NCBI GenBank assembly: GCA_963971305.1
Contig: OZ020317.1
Location: 14,898,001-14,962,000 of the forward strand
Direction of reading: 5' to 3'
Origin: Arcuatula senhousia
Taxonomy: Eukaryota; Mollusca; Bivalvia; Mytilida; Mytilidae
Length of the DNA stretch: 64,000 nucleotides
The notes below the pieces were generated by a model, which had not been told where the DNA came from, ran no database searches, and saw only the letters and a list, made by a program, of their open reading frames with translations. The number at the start of each line of letters is the position of its first letter. Position 1 is the stretch's first letter. This document shows positions 46,301 through 58,230 of this stretch, piece after piece. Made by a program: the position numbers and the translations under genes.

Positions 46301-49300
46301 TCTGTTGAAACTGAAATTAGCATATGTAAACTATTAATTCTTTGGAAGATTATGTAGGTTGAAGTCTGATGCTTTGCCTAAAAGAATCCTAGTAACAAGA
46401 CTTTTGGGATTTCATGGTTGATGAGCACACGCTCCCGCTTTAACTAAGATTTTAGTCATTGTACATGTTTGTACATGTTCATATTTTTTCACATCGCATC
46501 GCGTCGCAACGCTACGTATACGCTGCCACGAACAAAATGTCGAGTTTCATAACGATTACGAGTCATCATTTTAACCTCTATATGTGTAAAACCAGTAGGT
46601 TAAAAAACTCTTATCAATCATTGTTCCCTAAGAGTGCAATATGGATTCAAAATGGGAAAGTTCATGATTCGAACAATTCTTACTTCATCTTATACTCGAT
46701 AGAAATCGTCTAGATCTTACTATACTATCTGATTAAACGCCAAAAAACGCTTTCGATTGTTACTGCGCGTCTAGGGATAAAGATTGCATTGTTCGAATCA
46801 TGAACTTTCCAATTTTGAATCCATATTGCACGTATGCCTCCATATCGGACAGTGATTACCTATTACACAACAACAGTTGTTACCTATTACACAACAAAAC
46901 AAATTACTTACTGTTTTAAATTCGTCTTGGTTTTCACTTTTATCCACGAAAAGTTTGTTTAGATTATTATATTAATTAATAAAAGAGTTACCTAATGTCT
47001 TTGCACCTAATCTACCAAAAAGAACCAGGTCTGATAAATGTTGTAGCTTATTAGGAATGTACTCTGTTGAAACTGAAATTAGCATATGTAAACTATTAAT
47101 TCTTTGGAAGATTATGTAGGTTGAAGTCTGATGCTTTGCCTAAAAGAATCCTAGTAACAAGACTTTTGGGATTTCATGGTTGATGAGCACACGCTCCCGC
47201 TTTAACTAAGATTTTAGTCATTGTACATGTTTGTACATGTTCATATTTTTTCACATCGCATCGCGTCGCAACGCTACGTATACGCTGCCACGAACAAAAT
47301 GTCGAGTTTCATAACGATTACGAGTCATCATTTTAACCTCTATATGTGTAAAACCAGTAGGTTAAAAAACTCTTATCAATCATTGTTCCCTAAGAGTGCA
47401 ATATGGATTCAAAATGGGAAAGTGCATGATTCGAACAATTCTTACTTCATCTTATACTCGATAGAAACGTCTAGATCTTACTATACTATCTGATTAAACG
47501 CCAAAAAAAACGCTTTCGATTGTTACTGCGCGTCTAGGGATAAAGATTGCATTGTTCGAATCATGAACTTTCCAATTTTGAATCCATATTGCACGTATGC
47601 CTCCATATCGGACAGTGATTACCTATTACACAACAACAGTTGTTACCTATTACACAACAAAACAAATTACTTACTGTTTTAAATTCGTCTTGGTTTTCAC
47701 TTTTATCCACGAAAAGTTTGTTTAGATTATTATATTAATTAATAAAAGAGTTACCTAATGTCTTTGCACCTAATCTACCAAAAAGAACCAGGTCTGATAA
47801 ATGTTGTAGCTTATTAGGAATGTACTCTGTTGAAACTGAAATTAGCATATGTAAACTATTAATTCTTTGGAAGATTATGTAGGTTGAAGTCTGATGCTTT
47901 GCCTAAAAGAATCCTAGTAACAAGACTTTTGGGATTTCATGGTTGATGAGCACATGCTCCCGCTTTAACTAAGATTTTAGTCATTGTACATGTTTGTACA
48001 TGTTCATATTTTTTCACATCACATCGCGTCGCAACGCTACGTATACGCTGCCACGAACAAAATGTCGAGTTTCATAACGATTACGAGTCATCATTTTAAC
48101 CTCTATATGTGTAAAACCAGTAGGTTAAAAAACTCTTATCAATCATTGTTCCCTAAGAGTGCAATATGGATTCAAAATGGGAAAGTTCATGATTCGAACA
48201 ATTCTTACTTCATCTTATACTCGATAGAAATCGTCTAGATCTTACTATACTATCTGATTAAACGCCAAAAAACGCTTTCGATTGTTACTGCGCGTCTAGG
48301 GATAAAGATTGCATTGTTCGAATCATGAACTTTCCAATTTTGAATCCATATTGCACGTATGCCTCCATATCGGACAGTGATTACCTATTACACAACAACA
48401 GTTGTTACCTATTACACAACAAAACAAATTACTTACTGTTTTAAATTCGTCTTGGTTTTCACTTTTATCCACGAAAAGTTTGTTTAGATTATTATATTAA
48501 TTAATAAAAGAGTTACCTAATGTCTTTGCACCTAATCTACCAAAAAGAACCAGGTCTGATAAATGTTGTAGCTTATTAGGAATGTACTCTGTTGAAACTG
48601 AAATTAGCATATGTAAACTATTAATTCTTTGGAAGATTATGTAGGTTGAAGTCTGATGCTTTGCCTAAAAGAATCCTAGTAACAAGACTTTTGGGATTTC
48701 ATGGTTGACCCGCTTTAACTAAGATTTTAGTCATTGTACATGTTTGTACATGTTCATATTTTTTCACATCGCATCGCGTCGCAACGCTACGTATACGCTG
48801 CCACGAACAAAATGTCGAGTTTCATAACGATTACGAGTCATCATTTTAACCTCTATATGTGTAAAACCAGTAGGTTAAAAAACTCTTATCAATCATTGTT
48901 CCCTAAGAGTGCAATATGGATTCAAAATGGGAAAGTTCATGATTCGAACAATTCTTACTTCATCTTATACTCGATAGAAATCGTCTAGATCTTACTATAC
49001 TATCTGATTAAACGCCAAAAAACGCTTTCGATTGTTACTGCGCGTCTAGGGATAAAGATTGCATTGTTCGAATCATGAACTTTCCAATTTTGAATCCATA
49101 TTGCACGTATGCCTCCATATCGGACAGTGATTACCTATTACACAACAACAGTTGTTACCTATTACACAACAAAACAAATTACTTACTGTTTTAAATTCGT
49201 CTTGGTTTTCACTTTTATCCACGAAAAGTTTGTTTAGATTATTATATTAATTAATAAAAGAGTTACCTAATGTCTTTGCACCTAATCTACCAAAAAGAAC

Positions 49301-49377
49301 CAGGTCTGATAAATGTTGTAGCTTATTAGGAATGTACTCTGTTGAAACTGAAATTAGCATATGTTAACTATTAATTT
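43358..49377. repeat. 762-bp tandem repeat array, about 7.5 units
   Basis: Seven equivalent points fall at 44,172, 44,934, 45,696, 46,459, 47,221, 47,984 and 48,734, giving periods of 762-763 bp and one of 750 bp (a small deletion near 48,708). Copies differ by single bases and A-run length. The first unit has an extra 77-bp tandem duplication (43,830-43,906 and 43,907-43,983) and carries an inserted mobile element. Each unit contains a 44-bp inverted repeat (e.g. 44,347-44,390 with 44,501-44,544, one mismatch). The repeated 84-90-codon frame starting MYMFVHVHIF has no recognisable domain and is treated as non-coding. Confidence 0.96.
43374..43561 (+). mobile_element. CTCTTCCGGAGCACCTGAG-family repeat, copy 2, with 5-bp duplication
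   Basis: The element is inserted in the first unit of the 762-bp array. The array text TTCTTACTTCATCTTA stops at 43,373 and resumes as TCTTATACTCGATAG at 43,562, giving a TCTTA duplication. It starts CTCTTCCGGAGCACC and ends GGTACCTCATTGGCTTC, defining the 3' border of the family. Confidence 0.75.
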
Positions 49378-49847
49378 CGTCAATTTCGACCGACTTCTTT
49401 TTTTTTTGGTGTCATTTTTATTTTGATACTATAGCCCTAAAGGTGGATTTATACTCCGGTAGCGACAGCGATGCGACGAACTTTCCCATTTTGAATCCAT
49501 ATTGCACGTATGCATCCATTAATAATAAGATACATCGTTTTAAAAAGATAGGAATGATTGTATGTATATCCCAAAAGTCTTGTTACTAGGATTCTTTTAG
49601 GCAAAACAACAGAAAACTCTTATCAATCATTTTGGTATAATGGTGAGCGCTAATGGCAGCTCCTATTAACGAGTGATACAAAATTGAGATTGTGGTGTTG
49701 TTACAGATTATAGACTCATGAATTTTGCTACTATTATTTCTCTTGGAATTTACAATAAGTAACTATTAACATTTTTAGTGTTGTTCTGTGGAAAAGGAAT
49801 ATTAGATTGTTTACATTGACGTTCATACAACAAAGGATTAATCAGCC
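49378..49847. other. Junction region with scrambled pieces of the 762-bp unit
   Basis: After the array ends, short pieces of the unit reappear. ACTTTCCCATTTTGAATCC (49,483) is one inverted-repeat arm; CCCAAAAGTCTTGTTACTAGG (49,570) is a reversed piece; AAACTCTTATCAATCATT is direct. This suggests the unit derives from an inverted-repeat mobile element. There is no gene before 49,848. Confidence 0.6.
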
Positions 49848-52068
49848 ATGAATTCTATACTCACAACATGTAAACAGGTAACATTTAATTATGTGAAATA
49901 CAGTACTTGTACCGCACAATATACCAAATACGCATGCTATGGTCCATCTATTACAGACTCTTTCAAACGAACTAGACGGGGCACAAAGGCCGGTCGCAAT
50001 CATTTTCGGCCCATATCTACAGTAATTAGGCCTTTTCAGTCCATTTCTAGAAACGAAACAGCTGGTGTTGATTTCCGAAATTTGACTCTAATAAAAACTA
50101 AAACACTGCCGGAAAATGTCAACCAGTCTATATCTGTTATCATCAGCGAACGCAACATTACACCAAAAATATCTGTCGGTGTATGCCATTCCAACCTTAA
50201 AAGTATTCCCAAACGAATTAACAATTGTACATCTATGAATTTAGTTACCTTAAACTGTCGATCTGTTAAAAACAAGACTCATGCACTAGACGACTTCATT
50301 ACATCTAATGACATAGACATTTTAGCCATCACAGAAACGTGGCTTGGGACTGCTGTGGACAAAGCCGTAATATCCGAAATGCTCCCAGACGGATACAATA
50401 TCCAACATGTTTCAAGAAACAACCAGAAAGGTGGCGGCGTTGCAATGATTCTAAAAGACAATATCACATGCAAGTCTCCGTCCAACCTTGGAGTGTTCTC
50501 GCACTTTGAGTATATCGACAAACTGATTTGCATCAACGATGTTCGATTTAGACTTATTGTTGTTTATAGACCCCCGCCGTCAAATCGAAATGGGCTCCGA
50601 AATGCTACATTCTTTAATGAATGGTCACAGTTCTTAAATAGTGTTTCGTCGACAACGGAGGAGTTATTATTGACAGGGGATTTCAATTTCCACGTGGATG
50701 ACCAAAACGACAAAGATGCAAAAACTTTTCTAAGTATCCTAGATGACCACGGGCTCGAACAACATGCCAAGGGTATGACTCACGTGAAAGGTCACACTCT
50801 TGATTTGGTGATTACCAAAGTCGGTAGTAATGTCTTGTCGGATACCCCGAGAGTTTTTGATCCTTGTCTGTTTGATAACAAGGGCCACGCATCAGGTGAC
50901 CATCTTGCTCTGAAGTCATATCTGGCCTTGTCGAAACCAGCGAAACAGAGACGTTCTATAAAATATCGTAAAACTGGAGATATAGATATAACCAGCTTTA
51001 TCCAAGATATAGAAAATTCCAACTTGTTAACTGAACCGGTTGGTGACGTTACTCAGTTAGCGGATATTTATTCGTCTGAACTTGAGTCCATACTTGATCA
51101 ACATGCGCCAGTACAAACGAAAATAATAAGAGTTCGACCTAATACTGAATGGTACTCTGCCGACTTACGAGTTGCTAAACAAGATAGTCGAAAAGCAGAA
51201 AGATTGATGCTCAAGACCGGGTTGACCGTCCATAAAGAAATATATAGAAACAAACGGAATACAGTGAGTAAACTCATTCTGAAATCGAAACAGGATTACT
51301 ATTCGTCCAAAATAGAAGCTTGTGGTAACGATCACAAAAAACTCTACAAACTCACCAACAACTTGATGGGCAACAAGAACGAGACAGTGTTACCGTCGCA
51401 TAACAATTTGAGCCAGTTGTCCAATAGATTTGCTGATTTTTTCTGTGATAAAATTGAAACTATCAGAAATTCACTGACTTTTGATAATCAGTCTAACGTA
51501 AAAGCCGATCCATTACGTGCTGATATTGAATTTAGTGGAAAACAGCTTCAAAACTTTGATCCGGTGTCAACCGACGAAGTTCGCAAGATCATAATTAAAG
51601 CTGCCTCTAAGTCATGTGAACTTGATCCCGTTCCTACAAGTCTTCTCAAATCGTGTCTCGAACCCCTGGTGCCGATTATCACCAATATCATTACAATCCT
51701 GTGTGCCTGATTCCTTCAAAAAGGCACTTGTGCGTCCTTTAATTAAGAAACGTGGTTTGGACCCAGAATCCTTGAAAAACTACCGGCCAGTGTCGAATTT
51801 ACCGTTTATATCTAAAGTATTAGAAAAAGTTGTTTCCGCTCAATTGCAACACCACTTGGACTCCAACGACCTACATGACACTGTTCAATCTGCATATCGA
51901 ACGAATCACTCTACGGAAACAGCATTGCTAAAGGTGCACCACGATATCGTTACAGCTTTAGATGAAAACAAGTGCGCAGTATTGGTAATGCTTGACCTTT
52001 CTGCGGCGTTCGACGTAATTGACCATTCTATCCTTTTTCAACGGCTACAATATTCATATGGTATATAA
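49848..52068 (+). pseudogene. LINE-4 ORF2: endonuclease and partial reverse transcriptase, frameshifted and 3'-truncated
   Basis: The frame from ATG at 49,848 runs 620 codons to 51,710. Residues 1-130 are basic and of no known fold. An APE-type endonuclease follows (NLVTLNCRSVKNK with N136, E163 in ITETWLG, D278-x-N280 in TGDFNFHV, and SGDHLAL in place of SDH). RT begins near SCELDPVPTSLLKSCLEPL. Around 51,690 a small deletion shifts the frame, and the protein continues in the frame 51,616-52,068 with VPDSFKKALVRPLIKKRGLD, NYRPVSNLPFISKVLEKVV, QSAYRTNHSTETALLKVH and LDLSAAFDVIDH. It stops at YGI, before the catalytic YADD, where AT-rich palindromic DNA begins. LINEs are normally truncated at the 5' end, so losing the 3' half is unusual. 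Confidence 0.9.
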
Positions 52069-52242
52069 GCCAGTCTCTTCTAAATTGAGAAAGTCTATTT
52101 TAATCATCTGTTTCTCAAACATGAAATATAACACATTTCTGTAACTATTTCAGTAATAAATCATAGAAATCAACATAAAACACATATTGTTAATAAAATA
52201 TTTTTTTATTCAGTAAAAGTTTCCATAAGTATACAGAAAGAT

Positions 52243-52616
52243 GATTAAATTTAATCAATCTAAACTTAACGTAAACATGGAAAATGATTGTTCTATAAAT
52301 TTGTAAACTCTATGGATTAAATTTAATCTTGTTGAATAAAAATACATGTAAAATAGTTTCACAAGGAAAGATTAAAATTAATCAAAATAATAACACATTC
52401 TGTAAGGCTGAAACATATTTTTCAATTCCCAGATTAAATTTAATCTTGATAAAAATTTTCATTTTAAAACTCCATTATAACAAAAAATTGCAGACAATTG
52501 GATTAAATTTAATCCTAAAGAAAATAAGGAAAAAATTATATTTGCAAAAAAATTTGACTGACTGGATTAAAATTAATCACTAGCAAACACTCAATAGCCT
52601 TTGCTTAAATTTAATC
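52243..52616. repeat. Array of seven GATTAAATTTAATC palindromes
   Basis: The 14-bp palindrome GATTAAATTTAATC, or its variant GATTAAAATTAATC, starts at 52,243, 52,315, 52,370, 52,432, 52,501 and 52,565, with a 13-base partial at 52,604. Spacing is 72, 55, 62, 69, 64 and about 39 bp. The spacers are AT-rich and unrelated to each other. This could be a cluster of binding sites for a dimeric TAAT-recognising protein or a decayed tandem repeat. Confidence 0.85.
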
Positions 52617-52675
52617 AAACAAAAAGTATATTGTACTATTATTACTACTAAAATTACATTCAATTATCAATTAGT

Positions 52676-55658
52676 CAACACTGATTAATTAGTCTTTGTA
52701 CATGTATTTTGAAACATGAATACTATAAATAGTATCAGACTTTTCCTTCACACAAAAAGTACTTCTAACACTGATTTACTGATCTACATGTACAAAAAAA
52801 TAGAGTTACACTAACACTGATTAACTGCTCTACTTGTACATCAAAACATGAATACTACAATTCAGTATCAGTTTTTTCCTACCCCAAAATAGAGTTACAC
52901 TAACACTGATTAACTGCTCTACTTGTACATCAAAACACGAATACTACAATTCAGTATCAGCCTTTTCCTACCCCAAAATAGAATTTTAACTGCTCTACTT
53001 GTACATCAAAACACGAATACTACAATTCAGTATCAGCCTTTTCCTACCCCCAAAATAGAATTTTAACTGCTCTACTTGTACATCAAAACACGAATACTAC
53101 AATTCAGTATCAGCCTTTTCCTACCCCCCAAACTAGACTTTTAACTGCTCTACTTGTACATCATCACACGAATACTACAATTCAGTATCAGCCTTTTCCT
53201 ACCCCCAAAAAATAGAATTTTAACTGCTCTACTTGTACATCAAAACATGAATACTACAATTCAGTATCAGACTTTTTCTACCCCAAAATAGAGTAACACT
53301 AACACTGATTAACTGCTGTACTTGTACATCAAAACATGAATACTTCAATTCAGTATCAGCCTTTTCCTACCCCAAAATAGAGTTACACTAACACTGATTA
53401 ACTGCTCTACTTGTACATCGAAACACGAATTCTACAATTCAGTATCAGCCTTTTCCTACCCCCAAAATAGAATTTTAACTGCTCTACTTGAACATCAAAA
53501 CACGAATACTACAATTCAGTATCAGCCTTTTCCTACCCCTCAAAATAGAGTTACACTAACACTGATTACTTGCTCTACTTGTACATCAAAACATGAATAC
53601 TACAATTCAGTATCAGCCTTTTCCTACCCCAAATAGAGTAACACTAACACTGATTAACTGCTCTAATTGTACATCAAAACACGAATTCTACAATTCAGTA
53701 TCAGCCTTTTCCTACCCCAAAATAGAGTAACACCAACACTGATTAACTGCTGTACTTGTACATCAAAACATGAATACTACAATTCAGTGTCAGCCTTTTC
53801 CTACCCCAAAATTGAATTATAACTGCTCTACTTGTACACCAAAACATGAATACTACAATTCAGTATCAGCCTTTTCCTGACCCAAAATAGAGTTACACTA
53901 ACACTGATTAACTGCTCTACTTGTACATCAAAACATGAATTCTACAATTCAGTATCAGCCTTTTCCTACCCCCAAAATAGAATTTTAACTGCTCTACTTG
54001 TTCATCAAAACACGAATACAACAATTCAGTATCAGCCTTTTCCTACCCCGAAAAAGAGTTACACTAACACTGATTAACTGCTTTACTTGTACATCAAAAC
54101 ACGAATTCTACAATTCAGTATCAGCCTTTTCCTACCCCCTAAAAATAGAATTTTAACTGCTCTACTTGTACATCAAAACATGGCAACAAAAATTCACTGA
54201 TTAACTGCTCTACTTGTACATCAAAACATAAATACTATAATTCAGTATCAGCCTTTTCCTACCCCAAAATAGAGTTACACTAACACTGATTAACTGCTCT
54301 ACTTGTACATCAAAACACAAATACTACAATTCAGTATCAGCCTTTTCCTACCCCCCAAAAATAGAATTTTAACTGCTCTACTTGTACATCAAAACATGGC
54401 TACAAAAAATCACTGATTAACTGCTCTACTTGTACATCAAAACATAAATACTACAATTCAGTATCAGCCTTTTCCTACCCCAAAATAGAGTTACACTAAC
54501 ACTGATTAACTGCTCTACTTGTACATCAAAACATGAATACTACAATTCAGTATAAGCCTTTTCCTACCCCAAAATAGAGTTATACTAACACTGATTAACT
54601 GCTCTATTTGTACATCAAAACACAAATACTACAATTCAGTATCAGCCTTTTCCTACCCTCCAAAAATAGAATTTTAACTGCTCTACTTGTACATCAAAAC
54701 ATGGCTACAAAAATTCACTGATTAACTGCTCTACTTGTACATCAAAACATAAATACTACAATTCAGTATCAGCCTTTTCCTACCCCAAAATAGAGTTATA
54801 CTAACACTGATTAACTGCTCTACTTGTACATCAAAACATGAATACTACAATTCAGTATCAGCCTTTTCCTACCCCAAAATAGAGTTACATGTACACTAAC
54901 ACTGATTAACTGCTCTACTTGTACATCAAAACATGAATACTACAATTCAGTATCAGCCTTTTCCTACCCCAAAATAGATATACACTAACACTGATTAACT
55001 GTTCTACTTGTACATCAAAACATGAATACTACAATTCAGTATCAGCCTTTTCCTACCCCAAAATAGAGTTACACTAACACTGATTAACTGCTCTACTTGT
55101 ACATCAAAACATGAATACTACAATTCAGTATCAGCCTTTTCCTATCCCAAAATAGAGTAACACTAACACTGATTAACTGCTCTACCTGTACATCAAAACA
55201 TGAATACTACAATTCAGTATCAGCCTTTTCCTACCCCAAAATAGAGTTACACTAACATTGATTAACTGCTCTACTTGTACATCAAAACATGAATACTACA
55301 ATTCAGTATCAGCCTTTTCCTACCCCAAAATAGAGTTACACTAACACTGATTAACTGCTCTACTTGTACATCAAAACATGAATACTACAATTCAGTATCA
55401 GCATTTTCCTACCCTAAAATAGAGTTACACTAACACTGATTAACTGCTCTACTTGTACATCAAAACATGAATACTACAATTCAGTATCAGCCTTTTCCTA
55501 CCCCAAAATAGATATACACTAACACTGATTAACTGCTCTACTTGTACATCAAAACATGAATACTACAATTCAGTATCAGCCTTTTCCTATCCCAAAATTA
55601 GAGTTATACTAACACTGATTAACTGCTCTATTTGTACATCAAAACATGAATACTACCA
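52676..55658. repeat. Minisatellite with ~72- and ~89-bp unit variants, about 36 copies
   Basis: The core AACTGCTCTACTTGTACATC, then AATACTACAATTCAGTATCA and CCTTTTCCTACCCCAAAATA, recurs throughout. Long units carry GAGTTACACTAACACTGATT; short ones have GAATTTT; a third type contains CATGGCTACAAAAATTCACT. Between about 54,060 and 54,790 the three types alternate in a regular order. Divergence between units is clear, unlike in the 170-bp satellite. No coding function is seen. Confidence 0.93.
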
Positions 55659-55974
55659 TTTTTCAAGTCATTCCCATTAATGGTTTCTGAGAAAAACTTG
55701 ACGGAAATTCGTATGGACGAACGGACGGACGGAGGGACATGAGTAAAAAACTTAATGGACATGTCCTCAGGTGGGCATAAAAAGGGGGGACCCCCAAAGT
55801 CAATCCCATCCATCCTTTCATAGTAAGGAACAACACTGCCAAATTTGAAGTCAATCGAATAACTAGAACTTAAGTTATCGTGGAAACCTTAAAAGTTAAC
55901 AGACAACAACAACAACGACCATGACAGCTTCATACCATTATACGATCACAATTTTTTTGCGGTTGTACAAAAAT
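55659..55974. repeat. Dispersed repeat with ACGG tract
   Basis: ACGAACGGACGGACGGAGGG at 55,718-55,736 is followed by GTCAATCCCATCCATCCTTTC, related to the repeat at 41.54-41.90 kb (AATCAGCCC...CCTTCC). This is probably a fragment of an ACGG-core element. Confidence 0.5.
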
Positions 55975-57030
55975 TAATAATCACTCAACCAGAAAATCAA
56001 GATCAAGGTCAAATAATGGGGATGCAGATGTACTAAGCTACCACTAGGGCATATGCATACCAAGTTTCATCAACCTAGGACTTATAGTTCCCATTATAAT
56101 GTATTGAAAATTGTCAAAGTCACTCAACCAAAAAATCAAGATCAAGGTCAAAAGATGGGGATTCATATGTGCTAACCTACCACTGGGGCATATGCATACC
56201 AAGTTTCATCAACCTAGGACTTATAGTTCTTGAGATATGAAGGTGCTCATAAAACGTTACCCAGCTCATTATAATATACTCATGGAAAAAAGAAACTGTG
56301 CATGTCTGTTGGAAATCAATTGTACCCATATTTCTTTTAATCAGAAAATCGTAAAAAATACAGTTTTCGAATTGAAATTTTCACTGAATGTCGAGTGGAT
56401 CATGCAGATCATGTTGGGGTAAAAATCCAAATTTTTTTTAATTCCAGTTTCTGAGATTCAAAAAACCACTTTTTTAACCAAAAAATGAAAAATCAAGTTT
56501 TTCACTCAAAATTTAAACTGTTAACTTTCCACCACTAAAAGGAGAAACTTTTTTGGTGAAAATCGGCTGAGAAAACTTAATTTCAAAACTGTGCATTGTT
56601 TCCAAAGTGTGATTTTGTGAATTTCAAATTGACACTACCTGATTTCAAACTGCAAACAAAACATCTTTTAGGGGTCTAAAAATGATTTTTTTTGTACAGA
56701 TCTTGAGAAAAATGATTTTGCAATACTTTTGTGATAAAATGTATAAAATACTAAATAAAATTTTGAATTTGTGATTTTCCAAAGTGATGCACAGTTTCTT
56801 TTTTCCATTAGTATATATTACAAACAGTCAAAGTCACACAACTGGAAAATCAAAGTCATGGTCAAAAGATGGGGACGCAGATGTACCAAGCTACTACTGG
56901 GGCATATGGATACCAAGTTTCATCTCCATATGACTTATAGTTCTTGAGGTTTGAATGTGCTCATAAAACCTTACCCAGCCCATTATAATGTATGGAAAAT
57001 TGTCAAAGTCACTCAATTGTGTAAACATTT
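55975..57030 (+). repeat. Older copies of the 174-bp repeat, interrupted by a MITE
   Basis: Units beginning near CAAAGTCACTCAACC and containing GGGGCATATGCATACCAAG are more diverged here than in the block at 57.3-58.2 kb. A TA-flanked MITE (56,277-56,813) splits one unit. There is no coding function. Confidence 0.75.
56277..56813. mobile_element. TA-flanked MITE, 537 bp, with 27-bp inverted repeats
   Basis: The left end TACTCATGGAAAAAAGAAAC continues to GTGCAT, and the right end is its reverse complement with one mismatch (27-bp arms). TA flanks both ends (56,275-56,276 and 56,814-56,815). Removing the element joins CATTATAATA to TATTACAAACAGTC, which matches the uninterrupted 174-bp units nearby. 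The TA target suggests Tc1/mariner-type mobilisation in trans. No coding frame is present. Confidence 0.85.
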
Positions 57031-57150
57031 CAGTGATTTAAATGGAGATAATACACTCAGGCAATAGAAGGATGAAAAACAGGTAGACACATGATCACTA
57101 TAAACCACCCATTTTCTACAAATGTGGGGTATTATAAATAAAAAAAAAAA

Positions 57151-58230
57151 ACAAGAGTTAACACTAAAGTATGTCTCGCCTGCCGGCACCATCAGAAACA
57201 ATTATTCTTTCTTACTTCCACTATATTTTGAATTTACATGGATTTTCAGTTTCTGAGATCAAAAGATGTTTATAGAACTTAAACATTGAAAATATATGCA
57301 ATAAAAATAATCAAAGTCACTCAACCAGAAAATCAAGGTCAAGGTCAAAAGATGAGAATGCAAATGTGCTAAGCTACTACTGGGGCATATGCATACCAAG
57401 TTTCATCAACCTAGGACCTATAGTTCTTGAGATATGGAGGTGCTCGCAAAACTTTTCCATTGCTATTATATGTATTGAAAATTGTCAAAGTCACTCAACC
57501 GGAAAATCAGGGTCAAGGTCAAAAGATGGGGATGCAACTGTGCTTAGCTACTACTGGGGCATATGCATACCAAGTTCCATCAACCCAGGACCTATAGTTC
57601 TTGAGATATGGAGGTGCTCGCAAAACTTTTTCATTGCTATTATATGTATTGAAAATTGTCAAAGTCAGTCAACCGGAAAATCAAGGTCAAGGTCAAAAGA
57701 TGGGGATGCAACTGTGCTAAGCTATTACTGGGGCATATGCATACCAAGTTTAATCAACCTAGGACCTATAGTTCTTGAGATATGGAGGTGCTCGCAAAAC
57801 TTTTCCATTGCTATTATATGAATTGAAAATTGTCAAAGTCAGTCAACCGTAAAATCAAGGTCAAGGTCAAAAGATGGGGATGCAACTGTGCTAAGCTACT
57901 ACTAGGTCATATGCATACCAAGTTTCATCAACCCAGGACCTATTGTTCTTGAGATATGGAGGTGCTCGCAAAACTTTTCCATTGCTATTATATGTATTGA
58001 AAATTGTCAAAGTCACTCAACCGGAAAATCAAGGTCAAGGTCAAAAGATGGGGATGCAACTGTGCTAAGCTACTACTGGGGCATATGCATACAAAGTTTC
58101 ATCAACCCAGGACCTATAGTTCTTGAGATATGGAGGTGCTCGCAAAACTTTTCCAAAAAGTTAACGCCGCCGTCGCCGCCGCCGGTAAAGTAACACCTAT
58201 GTCCCGCTCTGCTTCGCAGGCGAGACAAAA
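57151..58230 (+). mobile_element. HINE-like non-autonomous element, subfamily B (1,080 bp)
   Basis: It begins ACAAGAGTTAACAC, with GTCTCGCCTGCC at 57,172, and ends with a (GCC)n-type tract at 58,166-58,185, CCCGCTCTGCTTCGCAGGCG and GACAAAA. GTCTCGCCTGC near the 5' end and GCAGGCGAGAC at the 3' end are a subterminal inverted repeat, and the 3' end forms a hairpin. The body is five 174-bp units (starts at 57,374, 57,548, 57,722, 57,896 and 58,070 by the CTACTACTGG landmark). The start, the AAAA end and the A/A flanks match subfamily A. The 151-codon frame at 57,366 is a by-product of the 174-bp (58-codon) period. Confidence 0.8.

Noticed and set aside
44172..48988. Repeated 84-90-codon frame beginning MYMFVHVHIF
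   Set aside because: It is present once per 762-bp unit with no domain and no sign of constraint. It overlaps the inverted-repeat arm and is better explained by the repeat.
52243..52616. CRISPR array
   Set aside because: The repeats are only 14 bp and palindromic, spacers are irregular (55-72 bp), no cas genes exist, and the context is an animal genome.
57366..57821. 151-codon protein with 58-residue repeats
   Set aside because: The 174-bp repeat equals 58 codons, which keeps the frame open by chance. The DNA is the body of a non-autonomous element.
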